Below are positions 1 to 11,016 of a stretch of 64,000 nt of DNA, one piece after another (the stretch's first letter is position 1; the number at the start of each line of letters is the position of its first letter). Both the position numbers and the translations under genes were made by a program. The stretch spans positions 26,509,397-26,573,396 of the forward strand of contig CM048841.1 of the NCBI GenBank assembly GCA_026545765.1, given 5' to 3'. This DNA comes from Plantago major (Eukaryota > Streptophyta > Magnoliopsida > Lamiales > Plantaginaceae). The notes beneath the pieces are model-generated. The model saw nothing but the letters and a program-made list of their open reading frames with translations, ran no database searches and was not told the DNA's origin.

Positions 1-174
1 TTGTAAGTGTATGATAAAGTAAGAGAGAGATTGAATAAAATGATGATAAAGTAGGAAAGAGATATAATAAAAAAATAATTAGTGGAATAAAAACTTTCCA
101 TTTATGAGTTAGGAAGTTTCTAACGAAACGCCAAAAAAAGAAAGTTATAAAGTTATTAATGTAACGGGGGAAGT
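1..174. mobile_element. Stowaway-type MITE, right part, cut by window edge
   Basis: The sequence matches the right half of the MITE family seen whole at 5,980-6,232: 'ggaaagt'-type blocks, a run of 'agagagattgaa', then a terminal inverted repeat ending in 'taacgggggaagta'. The left terminus lies outside the window. It is non-coding. Confidence 0.6.
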
Positions 175-329
175 ATAATTTTAGGTTGATTTGCAAAATG
201 TTAAAAAAGTGTTCTGCATTTAGTAAAAAGCGTCGTGCGTTTAACATTCATGATAAACAATGACACCCTATTTCTAAATAATGCCATATGGTATCATAGA
301 TGAATCACTCCAAAACCCTCAAGGGTGAA

Positions 330-770
330 CAATTAGTCTAGACAATGCGGGATGAGAACTCGTCTAAAACTTCTTATTCTTCTTCTCTTCCAATGTTGAA
401 GGCTGTGTTGAGAAAGTCCAGGTCTGGTCGGTATAGCCCCCATAAATTCAAATGAAGATCTATTCTATAGGATTGGCACATCGACACTTGTTTTGGTGGA
501 TTGGAATTTGTTGGTGTATAATTTTACCTTGGATGTTTGGTACTTTAATGGTGCAGCTTGACCATAGTTTCTCCTTTTCTGTCTGTGAAGACTGCAACTT
601 GTGGCTTGGAAGAACTCCTGGATGGACTAGCTTTTGTTACGTCTTTTGTGCTAGTTTGGACTTTCTTTTGTGTAATTTCTTGGAGATGTACTCGGGTTCC
701 TATAAACCCCCGTGATTGTATGTTTTTTATTTTAATAATAGGAGCTTGACTCCACCTTTTAATTAAAAAA
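330..770 (+). mobile_element. Probable LINE 3' end relic
   Basis: This stretch has the T/G-rich composition of plant L1-type 3' ends. It closes with 'tttttattttaataataggagc' style sequence and an A-rich tail near 760-775. The two overlapping short reading frames here have no recognisable domain. Only the 3' tail signature supports the call, so it is tentative. Confidence 0.3.
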
Positions 771-860
771 AAAATAGGCGGGATGAGAACGTAACAAATT
801 TAGTATTGTTGAATATAAAACCACAAATTTAGTTTTTGAGTATCTGGGAAAATTCGACCC

Positions 861-964
861 CGGTCTTACCTCCGGTGGTCTCACCCTCTCACTGTAGCAG
901 TGGGTTCCACACTGTGGATCTCACTGTTACAGTGAGAGGATGAGACCACCGGGGGTAAGACCGG
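861..964. mobile_element. Small foldback MITE
   Basis: About 42 bp at 861-902 are the near-perfect inverted complement of 922-964 (ggtcttacc..gtggtctca / tgagaccacc..gtaagacc), with a loop of about 20 bp. The unit would fold into a long hairpin. Family not assigned. Confidence 0.6.
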
Positions 965-1069
965 ATCTAACAAACCGAGTGTTTGCATAAGTTGAAACCA
1001 ATCTGCAGGAAAAATGCATGTGCCGCAATCATATCACTTAGATAAAACAGTACTCTCTATCCCTCTATT

Positions 1070-1440
1070 CAATTACCAAGTTACTAGAACGTGTGATAGT
1101 AGCGTGTTATTGTTGTATTTAGGTACAAATAATACGAAAAGTATATAAAGGTAATTACCGTCACTGTTTCTGATAATGTATTATCTTTTTTCGAGTTGAA
1201 CTAGGGTTTGAGTTAGTGCGAATTGATCCGTTGCAGTGTAACAAAAGAATATGGAGAGGAAATATTGGTTATCGTTGTTTTTTTTTTTTTTAATGATGAA
1301 TTGATTCTGTTGGAGTCGAATTATAGTTTTGGATTTAATTGAAAAATACATATTGAGTTTTTTTTAAATGATGAATTGATTTTGTTGAATTTGCGTTATG
1401 GCTTAGAATTATAATGAATAATACATATTGATTTTTGTAA
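1070..1440. repeat. Dispersed repeat, copy A
   Basis: This segment shares order and wording with 7,095-7,445: 'ctagaacgt..', 'gttgaattagggtttgagtt', 'attggttatcgttgtttttt', 'aatgatgaattgattttgttg'. Inside each copy the last motif recurs two or three times at 75-100 bp spacing. The two copies bracket the ZAR1-like gene. Not assigned to a transposon class. Confidence 0.5.
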
Positions 1441-1466
1441 TTAAAGTCCAATTTAAATACTACGTA

Positions 1467-2420
1467 CCTCCGTTCTAAAAAAAACTTTCCATTTTACTAT
1501 TTTGCGGTCAACTGTCTTTGACTTTGACTACAAATTACTCTTGAACTATAATAGTAAATAATTCAATGAGATCATATAATGAAAATTTAATAACATTATA
1601 TGATTTTATTAAAATTATTTATTATTATATTTTAAGAGTAATTTTTTGTTAAAGTTGAAGACAGTTGACTGTTCAAAGTCAAAATGGAAAGTTTTCTTTG
1701 TAACGGAGGGTTTCTTTGATGTTAGGGGGTTCCCCACTAGTCCACCTTCTCCAAAATTTGATAAGTGTCAACTCATCTAATTCTTTTTTTTTCTTTTTTT
1801 TTCAACATTTTAACCTTAAACATAGTTAGAGTCTAACTATTTTTTTTAATTAATTTATCTGAAAATTTTGGAAGAAACATTAGATCCCGTCACTAAATTT
1901 CAGTTCCAACTTGAATCTTCAAAATCAAAATCCCTAGAATTTTATTTTGAGGATGAAAACCCCAATTGCTCCAAAAAGTTGAACCATTTTCTGTTAACTA
2001 TGAAGAAGATTTTGAATGGCATCAACATCAAGCGGACATCAGAGTCAATTTATCTTACTCATTCAATTTCACTATGGTGCATACATGTTTAACTTTTTAA
2101 TTGAAGATGTAAGATCTAAGTCAAGTTATATACGATTTTCTCCGTTTTATTTATCATTTTTTTGCAAATATGCAAATTATTTTACTATATGAAAATACGT
2201 ACTAAACTGAAATTTTGTGACGGTATTTGATGTTTCTTTCAAAAATTTCGGATAAATTAAGTTAAAAACATGACTAGACTCTAACTATAATTAATGTTAA
2301 AATGTTAGAAAGATAATAAAATAGAAAAAAAATTAAATGAGTTGACACCTGTCAAATTTGTAGAAGCTGGACTAGTGGGGAACCCCTAGCATCAAACAAA
2401 CCGGAACGGACCGGAGAGAG
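1467..2420. mobile_element. Stowaway-type MITE interrupted by a MULE
   Basis: The left terminal repeat (cctccgttct...) begins after a TA at 1,465-1,466. Its complement (gtaacggagg) lies at 1,700-1,709, and an apparent displaced terminus, 'ggagagag' plus TA, lies at 2,413-2,422. The 'gcggtcaactgtctttgactttgac' arms pair with 'aagacagttgactgttcaaagtc', making a hairpin. It is the same family as 58,540-58,796. A foldback element (1,709-2,402) sits within its right end. Confidence 0.55.
1709..2402. mobile_element. Long-TIR MULE-like foldback element
   Basis: About 220 bp at each end are inverted copies: 'ggtttctttgatgttagggg' at the left against 'ggtttgtttgatgctagggg' read from the right. The pairing continues through 'ttccccactagtcca', 'gtgtcaactcat' and 'agttagagtcta' to about 1,960 and from about 2,150. 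The flanks gtaacggag / ggaacggac agree at 7 of 9 positions, as expected of an old Mutator-type 9-bp duplication. No transposase is encoded; the 74-codon reading frame inside is TIR sequence. Confidence 0.6.
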
Positions 2421-3001
2421 TATATTTCTGTTAAGTTTATTTTAAGAATGTCATATTCTTAAAGCCCGCCAATATAAATCAATCAAATTCAACTTAAATT
2501 AATTAGTCAACTTCATTGTACACTTTATTACAAAAAATCATATCCTATTCATTTACATAGATAAACAGTGTATAGTTGACTCTTCGCACTGTATACAAAT
2601 TCCTTGATCAAAATGACAACCAGCAACCAACCAAAAATGTCTTAAATTTTAATGGGACCAAGATTCCAAAATTTATCATCCATAGTTCACAATCATGTCA
2701 GAAAAATTATTTAAAGCCTACAAGTGAGTGAGTTAAAAATGCTCTGAATAAAGGTAAATTCACAGAACAAGAAAGATCAGATAACGGAAATTCTTGCCAA
2801 TATATAGTAAGTAAATGAACATAACAAAACAACAAACAGAAAAACAAAAAGGTCTCTAATAAGAACATGCTCACCAGCTCAACAATTTACACACATTCTA
2901 ACCATCCGTGATCTTCTAGAGTAATCTCTCATGCAATAATCTCCATTATACCCTCAAGAATATGGTTATTTTACCGTAATGAGTGGAATGTTCCGTGCTT
3001 T
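2421..3001. other. 3' flank of the ZAR1-like gene
   Basis: AT-rich sequence downstream of the minus-strand kinase gene. No gene, RNA or repeat was recognised. The 3' UTR and polyadenylation site of the kinase transcript should lie in about 2,700-3,001. Confidence 0.4.
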
Positions 3002-5375
3002 TCATGATACTGGAAGTCTCTCCAATGTTTCTGAGACATGCCTCATCGATGGTCTCCTGTCGGGGCTGTTTTGCGTGCATGCCATTGCAATCTTTAGCAC
3101 TGCAATCATCTCTTCTTCCTTGTCAGCATCTGGAGCTAATTGCGGATCCAACACATCAGAAAGTGGCTTCTTTTCTTCGATGCAAAGCTGCATCCATTGC
3201 ACAAGATCAACTTCCGTGTCCCCAACTAGGACTAATGGTGATCGCCCAGTAATCATTTCTAGCAGGACCATTCCATAAGAGTAAACATCCCATTTTTGTG
3301 AAGGTTTTACGACTTTCAGTGCCTCGGGGGCTTGATAATGTGATACAAATGATGCAGTTGTAGAGAATGTGGCAACATCTGAAGCTGCACTGCTCTGCCC
3401 CTTTTGCTGTGGCTTCTCAGAAACCATTCGGCTAGATTGTGGGGTTGGGGACCCACCGGCTATGTTAGCGAGGCGGCCAAGGCCAAAATCTGAAATTTTA
3501 GGCTCCATATCGTGCCCAAGCAATATATTGGAAGGTTTCAGGTCTCCGTGAACGTACTTTTTGGGACTGTATTCGTGGAGGTAAACCAAGCCTCTTGCGA
3601 CTCCTTTCATTATTTTCAATCTCATGGACCATGAGAGACACGTAAATGTGACCAGTCCTGGCTTGCCTGAGGCGGTTAGCAAACATGAAGAACAGAAATC
3701 AGAACAAAATATAGAATAAAAGGCATATGCATTTTCAGAAGTTCGGAGATAAAAGGAATTAGAAGCAGGGCAGCTAAAAGATATGGGATTTATTCTATGA
3801 AATTAAAAGGTAGAGGCCTTTCATGTATTTTTCATCTCAATTATGAACAAAAAACAAAAGGATGCAATTACACAATGATAATGAATGAAATAAAGTTGCA
3901 ACTATAGTTTTCAGAAACTCACCATGGATAGCAGACGCAAGATTCCCATTCGGCAAAAACTCATATATCAACAGCTTCTCATCGACTGACCAATAGTAAG
4001 CTTTGAGTGTAACTACATTTGGATGTTTGAGTTTACCAATAGCTTCTACCTCAGTCTGGAACTCTTTAAACCTCTGCGAACCCCCTTCACCTAATCTCCT
4101 CACAGCCAAGGTAAACCCATCCTCAAGCACAACTTTGTACACAATTCCAATGCCACTCTTACCGAGCACAAAAGCAGAGGCCTTTAAAAGTTCATCAAGA
4201 TCAAAAGCCAAGTGTGTGTCCAAGGGTATGAGATCATACTGTTCTATATTTTCTGATAAAGTCTCCGACTCATCCTTCCGGAAGCACAAACATTCTTTCC
4301 CTCCTTTACTCTTCTCTACCCCATAACCATGTCCATCCTTTCTCTTGCCACAAGAACAAATCCTCGAGTAACAGTACGAGAAAACCAACCCAATAACACA
4401 TATTCCAATCACATCGCCTACAACAATAGCTATCACGCCAGCTTTACTCAGCCCCCCACCACTTTTCCCAACATACTGTCCACTCTGAGGGTTATTACCA
4501 GGCAGGTAAGGAAACGAGGCAGGCGAACTGGCATCGCTATCAGAAGAGCAAAGATTTTTCAATGGAGGACCGCAGAGGCCAGGATTCCCAATAAAAGCGG
4601 TTGGTCCTCGATTTATCAAAGCGCCACTTTGAGGAATCGGGCCGCTTAATGCATTATGAGTAAGGTCAATGTAAACCTTTTCCGGAAGATTACCAAGGCT
4701 AGCAGGGATAGAACCATTGAACATATTATGAGACAAGTCTAGAGTTCCTTGCAAATTGGACAACTGACCTATATCACTTGGGATAGAACCAACAAACCCA
4801 TTCTGAGCAAGGTCTAGTTTCTCCAACAAGACCAAGTTTTCCCCCAAACCATTAGGCAAAGAACCCGTGAAATTGTTCTGCCTAAGATCAAGACTCCTCA
4901 ACCTAGTGCATTGAGTCAATGAGTCTGGCAAGGACCCATTAAAGAAATTCAGTGACAAATCTAAAGTTTGTAGGTAGTGAAGATTCCCAATCTCAGATGG
5001 CAAAGCCCCCGAAAAGGAATTCCCATAAAGCACCAAGCTTTGCAAACCCTGAGCCTTAAACAGCCCAGGAGACAAACTTCCAACAAACATATTACTCCTC
5101 AAATTGACATGCCTAAGCTGAGGTAAAGATCCAAGAGAAGGAGAAAGAAAACCAGAGAGTTTCTTCCTAGGAATACTGACAGAAACAACATTTTGCCCTT
5201 TGCATGTTATGCCATTCCATAAACAAGGTGTTTCATCAGAATAGTTCCAGTTATTAAGTGACCCATCAGGGTCTTGTGCAATGGATTGCTTAAATGATAA
5301 GAGAGCTAGCCCTTCTTGATTCAAAGAGCTCACAAAAGCACAATTGCTCAGCAAGAAAAACAGTAATGCTAACAT
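3002..5375 (-). CDS. ZAR1: ZAR1-like LRR receptor kinase (LRR III class)
   Basis: Two exons, 5,375-5,923 direction reversed: exon 1 is 5,375 down to 3,923 and exon 2 is 3,666 down to 3,002. The 256-bp GT-AG intron splits a Gly codon. The product is 705 residues. In order it has a signal peptide ([17 protein letters not shown]), an LRRNT, about six to seven LRRs (roughly 60-240), a Ser-rich stretch, a membrane helix (about 312-336) and a kinase domain from about 398. The glycine loop is LGKSGIGIV. The usual beta-3 Lys motif reads AVRRL, the catalytic loop reads VHGDLKPSN (HGD, non-RD), and DFG is present. The family is known for plasma-membrane signalling; Arabidopsis ZAR1 acts in division of the zygote. 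An in-frame ATG at 5,471 would add 32 residues before the hydrophobic signal, so 5,375 is preferred. The reading frames are clean. Confidence 0.93.
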
Positions 5376-5821
5376 TTTTTCCCAGTAAAATGAAAAAAGA
5401 TGAGTTCTTTGGAGGCTATTACCTTTTTCTTGGTGTAGCAGCAGAAGAGAGCTTTGCTTTGAGATGTACAATGGTCAATGTGCTTTTTGTCCGGACTTCA
5501 GAGTGAGAAGAAGTGAGTGTGTGAAAGGTTTGACAGTGAGGAAGGAGTATAGAGAAAAGAGCTGATAGTACAATAGAAGAAATGCAAGTTTTTATGGGGA
5601 AAAGGTAAAGTTGTTTGCAGCTCAGCAAAGTAAGACTAAACCTTTGGGAGAATAAATTTGTCCATGAACAAAACACAAGACAAATCAATATTACAGATTT
5701 ACAGTGGAGAAAACGAAATGGAAGATGCAAATTGGGAAATACAACAGTATTCATAGCATTTTAGATTACCTTCTTGGAATACTGGCCGTCTTTTTAGGAG
5801 CCTCCAGACTTCACTATCTTT

Positions 5822-5829
5822 AATATATA
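5822..5829 (-). promoter_or_regulatory. Candidate TATA box of the ZAR1-like gene
   Basis: Read on the minus strand the site is TATATATT. It is about 450 bp upstream of the chosen ATG, which would imply a 5' leader of around 400 nt. The leader region 5,376-5,790 is C/T-rich on the minus strand. Position is the only support. Confidence 0.25.
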
Positions 5830-5979
5830 AACAAACCCCACTGGCCACCACTCATGAAAATGGTAAATCATCCATCTTCAAAGTGGAGTGATCTTAGATC
5901 ATATACGAGTTCAATTGGACAATTTAAAAAATATATAATAGCTAGAGCATTATAATTCGAGTATAAAAATAAATAAATA

Positions 5980-6232
5980 CTCCCTCCATTCCACCTATTT
6001 CTTTTCATTTTGTTTTTGCACAAATTTTAAGAAATTTGAGTAAAAAATGGGTTTATATAGATGAAGTAGTAAGTGTATAGTAAAAAGTAAGAAAGAGAAT
6101 TGAAAAAGTATGAAAGAGAGAGATTAAAATATTAATAATGGAGATAGTGGGTTTCCATAAAAATGAAATGGAAAGTTTTTAATGGAACGCCCAAAATGAA
6201 AAAATGGAAAGAAATCTATGGAACGGAGGGAG
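5980..6232. mobile_element. Stowaway-type MITE, complete
   Basis: 253 bp with terminal repeats ctccctccattcc / ggaacggagggag, flanked on both sides by TA (5,978-5,979 and 6,233-6,234). The internal 'ttttcattttg' and 'caaaatgaaaaa' arms pair. It lies upstream of the ZAR1-like gene. Confidence 0.9.
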
Positions 6233-7094
6233 TACTACTCTATATATTAATAAAAATTATATTACTTTACTATATATATTTTTTTTATCTATTTCTAAAA
6301 ATACAAATATTTATATTGTCTAGACTTCTCCAGTAAGTTAACAATGCTTGGTACTTCACTTCCCCTTATACATGTATCATGTCAATTTACCTTCAAAATT
6401 CTTAATCAAATAATTAGTCTCCTTTAGTTCGTGAATTAAGGAAAACAAAAATGACTAAAGCGAGAATTGAGCTCTCAAGGCATGAAAACGAGTTCGGGAC
6501 GCAATTCGATGACCTTAGCCGCAGAATTATGTGACCCAGGGAGTGATGTTGTATTAATATTTATATCATTAAGGAAAACGAAGGGTGGCATTGGATCAGG
6601 AACTCAGTATTTGGTTATCTGATAAAGTGTTGGAAGAGTTTCTCAATTTTCATTTCTAACAAGTTTTGTAATTTGCGTTATTTAGAGTTGTTAGGTTTTA
6701 CGTAATTTTGTCTAAGAGTAGATTATCGAGGAGCTTCTCTTCTTCATTTGTTTACTTTATTTTTCTTTATAAAGTGTTGGGTTACAAAAGGGTAATTGAG
6801 AGGGGGTAATTGGTAGGTAATTCAAAACGGGATGAAACAAGGTGATTGTGACTTGTGAGGGTAATTTGATAGTTTTCTTGTTTCATTGACCGCTAGGTGT
6901 TAAGTTAAAACTTCGCTTGATACATGTTGTGTAGCTGGTTTGGGAAGTGCGACACCCTCACTTATTAGCATGGCTAGTTGTTCCAGCCAAAACCCCAACC
7001 CATCAATATGTGAGATGTTGGTGGAGTGGGGGAGATGATCAAATCATTATGAATTATGTGTAATATTTGGGAATTAAGTTAGATTTGTCTTTCG
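6233..7094. other. Intergenic, nothing recognised
   Basis: AT-rich sequence with no open frame of note, no RNA gene and no terminal repeats that I could pair. Confidence 0.4.
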
Positions 7095-7445
7095 TTATAT
7101 TTTATTAGAACGTAAAAACGTGTCATAGTTATAGAAGGCAAGTAATATTGTTGTCTCTGTTAATAGATTTTTGTTTTCCAAGTTGAATTAGTGTTTGAGT
7201 TGATTTGTTTTAATATAATTGGAGAAGATGGACCAAAAGATTGGTTATCGTTGTTTTTTAATGATGAATTAATTTTGTTGGGTTGAATTAGAGTTTAAAA
7301 TTTAATTGGATAAGAATTGTTTTTTTTTTTATGATGAATTAATTTTGTTGGGGTTGAATTAGTGTTTAAAATTTTAATGGAGAAGAAGATTAGTTTTTAT
7401 TATGATGCATTGATTTTGTTGAGATTGAATTAGGGCTTGTAATAA
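7095..7445. repeat. Dispersed repeat, copy B
   Basis: Second copy of the segment at 1,070-1,440, in the same orientation. It contains three tandem-like units of about 75-85 bp built on 'atgatgaattaattttgttg' plus 'ttgaattagtgtttaaaa'. It ends just before a MULE. Confidence 0.5.
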
Positions 7446-7493
7446 AAAAATGGTGATAGATTAAATTGTGTAGCTTCCGACAATAAATTCAAG

Positions 7494-9387
7494 AGAAAAT
7501 TACATTTGGTACCCCTTAAATTGACCCCCTTGACAGATTGGTCCCTTCTATTCGAAAAATAACAGATGGCCCCCTGTAGTTGACCAAAACTGAAAAATAC
7601 TTCTCTCTCCTACCATGTGGATTTAATTTTCTCTCTCCTTAAAAGAAAAGTTAAAACAAATTAAAATTTCTTACATTAATTAAAGTAAAGCAAAAAAAAC
7701 ACATGGATCTATCTGTAATTAGCTTCCACAAATATAGGGAGCTATTTGTAATTGATTTTCAGGTAATTTTTGCTAATAAAAGTCCAAAGATACATGCACT
7801 AAAAATAATTTCCTCATAAACTTCTATGTAATTGATTGAACTGAATTATGTCCCTCTAAATCGTCTGTGGGAATTGGAGGGAAATTTTATCCCCAAATTC
7901 CCGCCCGGACCCTTACTAAATAGCCATGTTTGTGGCTTGGATGATAATTAAGTACTAGTAGTAATTAGGTATTTTAATTTCAGTTTAATTTATTTTTGTC
8001 GAGTGATCACAATTATCTCTTTTGTGGAGTGTATGGTAAGAACTTGTGATCAAATCACCATGTAATTTGCTTCTGTTTACAATGAAATGAAGATGATTAA
8101 ATGGTGAAAAACCATTGTTAATGTTGTCTCTTGTTGTTATTGTTGGTGGAGAGAGCAATAGAAATGCATTAACAGAATAACCATTAAACAGAAGAACTAA
8201 AAGTCAATTATGGGAGAACAGAGAGCAATTACATCAAATATATGAACCTAATTTGATGAGCTCATCCACATGCTTAGCAGCCTCTTGAAGAAATGCATTA
8301 TGCCACCTTTCACCATAATATGTCATGGCCAATTGAGTATCCAAGACAGTCATGGAAGTCGTGAGTGCAGAACCTCTCGGACGAAGCTCGTCAGAGTGGC
8401 CACATTCAATGTGGATGAGCCTTGAAGTAATGTTGGAAGCCCTCATACGTGGTCCAACTGCTTGATCATTGGTGTTAATTTCTCTTTGTGAAGTTGCTAG
8501 TTTTTTTTAGCAAGAGTAGGGTTGTTCAAATAGTTTCCATGTTTGTCATTATGTATGTTTCCATGCATTCAAATATGTTAGTCTTATTTGTGACTCATCA
8601 TACAATAAGAGTATAGCAAATTACCCGATCCCCACATGATATGATGGGCGAATCTTTCTTTGATAGCCCTTAATTTCCATTGTTACTTGTTGTTTCTTGC
8701 TTGTCGCTTCTTGATGGTTTGTATTTATAGGTAAATTATAAAGATTAATGCATGGATATGGACATGAAAACAATGGAAGAATTGAATCTGACTCTTGGAA
8801 TATGTATAATTGACCTTTGACCTTCATACATTGGTAGTTTATGGTTTGTATTCATGATATGCATTCAATCAATACAGGGGCCTGGTGCATTTATTTGAAG
8901 TCAATAAAGGGACCTAGTACATTCTTCAGCATACAGAGAAACGGTTGGAAAATAGATTAATTGACTGATTACCTGAAATTTACCTAAATTGACTAAACAA
9001 AATCTAAGCTAAATTACAAATAAGTCCAGTTGGAAATTGATTTAAATTAATTACAAATAAGTCCCTGAATTTGTGATAGCTAATTACAGACACATCCAAC
9101 AGCCTATGTCACCAAATAAAGGAGGAGAAAAGAAAAGAAAATAGGGAAACAAAATTAAAGAAACTCACAAATCAAAATATTCAATGGCATTTTTGTTATT
9201 ATTACCAACTTTGGTCGACACATTAGCAAAAAGCAATTCCATGTCATCATCAAGTTTGACTTTTGGACCCATTTGTAATATCGAAAATTGCTCAGTTCAA
9301 TTTTTGGATGTAACTGTTATTGTTCGAATAGAAGGGTTGAATTAGTTATTAGACCGAATTTAAGGGGTACCATAAGAAATTTACCCT
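7494..9387. mobile_element. Non-autonomous MULE, 1.9 kb
   Basis: The flanking 9-bp target copies are AAATTCAAG (7,485-7,493) and AAATTCAAA (9,388-9,396), 8 of 9 identical. The terminal inverted repeats are about 75 bp and share 'ggtaccccttaaatt' and 'cccttctattcga' with 'aataacag'. The interior has no transposase. A 70-codon frame on the minus strand (8,234-8,446) and a preceding exon-like piece (near 8,621-8,685) could be captured host sequence. Confidence 0.8.
8234..8446 (-). other. Possible captured coding fragment in a MULE
   Basis: Seventy codons read MRASNITSRLIHIECGHSDE... and continue to a stop. The later part (LAMTYYGERWHNAFLQEAAK) has the composition of a real protein rather than random AT-rich translation. 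On the minus strand upstream there is a 'caag cag' style splice acceptor just before the frame. I do not recognise the family. Non-autonomous MULEs are known to pick up gene fragments, which is the reason for listing it. Confidence 0.25.
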
Positions 9388-9655
9388 AAATTCAAACGTT
9401 TAAAATTAGTAACGGGCTAAACTCGTCCAATGTTTTCTTTTATTTTTAGATATAAATCTCATTACTAATCACTCGATAATATGTAACTATTCTTTCACAA
9501 TATTTTTCAATAAATAAAAGGAGAATTTTTTATTTTTTACGAATTACTTTCTTTTACTGATAGACAAATATGCCAAAGAGGTAGAGACAAGGGTTTCGGT
9601 GTAAAAGTCTATGTTACTAATCTCACTATTGACTTCATAATTAAAATATAGCATG

Positions 9656-9963
9656 CTAGGGATGGAAAAACCATCTAGTTTTCGTATAGTTCTTAGATTA
9701 CACTTGTTGTAGTTGAGGTTGTGTATTTGTATTGGTCTTTTTGGATGTACCCAAATACCTGACCGGGAATATGTATACTGGGTCTAACCATTTGTTTTGC
9801 TGAGGTTGTGGTCAATCAATTGGGTATTTACCCACACATCTTGCTCGGGTCCGGGATTAATTTAACACGTAATTTGGCTAACTGGTTAGTAATTCGGGTT
9901 GTTTACAAAACAGAAAACACACTCACAATTCAACATCACTATTCATTAAGACAAACAAATAGA

Positions 9964-10016
<53 letters not shown>

Positions 10017-10650
10017 TGTATATCATAAAAGAGAGAAATCAAAACCCCAAATCCAATTTGCCTCATCTAAGGAATCAGGCTTGTATTATGTGAATCGGCC
10101 CAGACTTGTCGTCCAATTTGCTTCTCAGTTCCCTGTGATTTTTTGGGAAAAATTTCCATCTCATTAATGAAGTATAGGCAAGCCCTGGCAAGTTTGGAAG
10201 AAAGAGAGATAAAATGTTGCAGGGAAGTTTTTTCTACATCTTGCCTTCTCCCGTCTTTCTTTTAGTTGGATTTTAAGCAATTAGATGAATTTGATGTCGA
10301 AGACTCGAAGCGAATGCTTTAGTCTATTTATGTAAATGCTTTAGTTCTTTTATGCCCTTACCAAACCTATCCTATTATGTGTAGTATCTCTCTTGGACAT
10401 TCATTCTACGGGTTTTTCTGTTTCCATCAATATACATACGAGAGATAAAAAAAAATCAACACAAAAAAGTACTGTTAAGTTCTAGATAACCGGCCCGAAC
10501 CCGTAAAATATCCAAAAAAAAAATCGGGTGTACGAGTATTCGGGTATATGGGTGGTAGTAAAAGTTTGCATGTCAAAACGGGCACCTGAAAGTATAACCA
10601 AATATCCGAACAACCGAATACCCAAATACACGCCCGAATCTCAGCCCTAG
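9656..10650. mobile_element. Possible hAT-like MITE, GGGT-rich
   Basis: The edges read 'ctagggatgg' and, inverted, 'ctagggctgag'. Near both ends are phrases rich in 'gggtattcggg' or its complement 'cccgaatac', a pattern common in plant hAT MITEs. No clear target duplication was seen, so this is tentative. Confidence 0.25.
9961..10025. repeat. (TA)n / (TATG)n microsatellite
   Basis: A run of TA dinucleotides passes into about nine copies of GTAT. Simple sequence repeat, non-coding. Confidence 0.95.
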
Positions 10651-11016
10651 TTGTAGTGCATTAGTATTGCATTTCATTAATATATTGTATGGGAGCAGAA
10701 ACAAATATATATCTCATGTAATGGAATGAACAATGTAATACCATGTAATTTAAATTAGTATGCATTATTAGTGTCCCTTATTTTATTTTGCATGTGGTGT
10801 ATTTAAAATGCCGGCACTCATTTATAATATTATGTCATGCTAAAAAGATTAAATAAAATGAAATTATCGAACGACAATGAACTTTATATGGTTCATGTCT
10901 AGATCTAAACAACATACTATATGTTTTAATGAAGTATTATTTGGTATCAAATGCAACTAAATTTTTTCATCCAAAGGAGTAATTTGTTGTAGTAGCCACT
11001 GATATAACGTCGGAAT
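10651..11016. other. Intergenic, nothing recognised
   Basis: AT-rich spacer before the 3' end of the antiporter pseudogene. No feature seen. Confidence 0.4.

Noticed and set aside
452..749. Two overlapping hydrophobic frames of 87 and 63 codons
   Set aside because: T-rich composition gives hydrophobic residues by chance; the region looks like a LINE 3' tail.
3837..5471. 544-codon single-exon reading of the kinase N-terminus ending in intron sequence
   Set aside because: A strong GTGAGT donor at 3,922 and a kinase continuation at 3,666 show the tail is intron; the ATG at 5,375 gives a proper signal peptide.
9808..10167. 119-codon frame
   Set aside because: It is made largely of (TA)n and (TATG)n translation and lies in a probable MITE.
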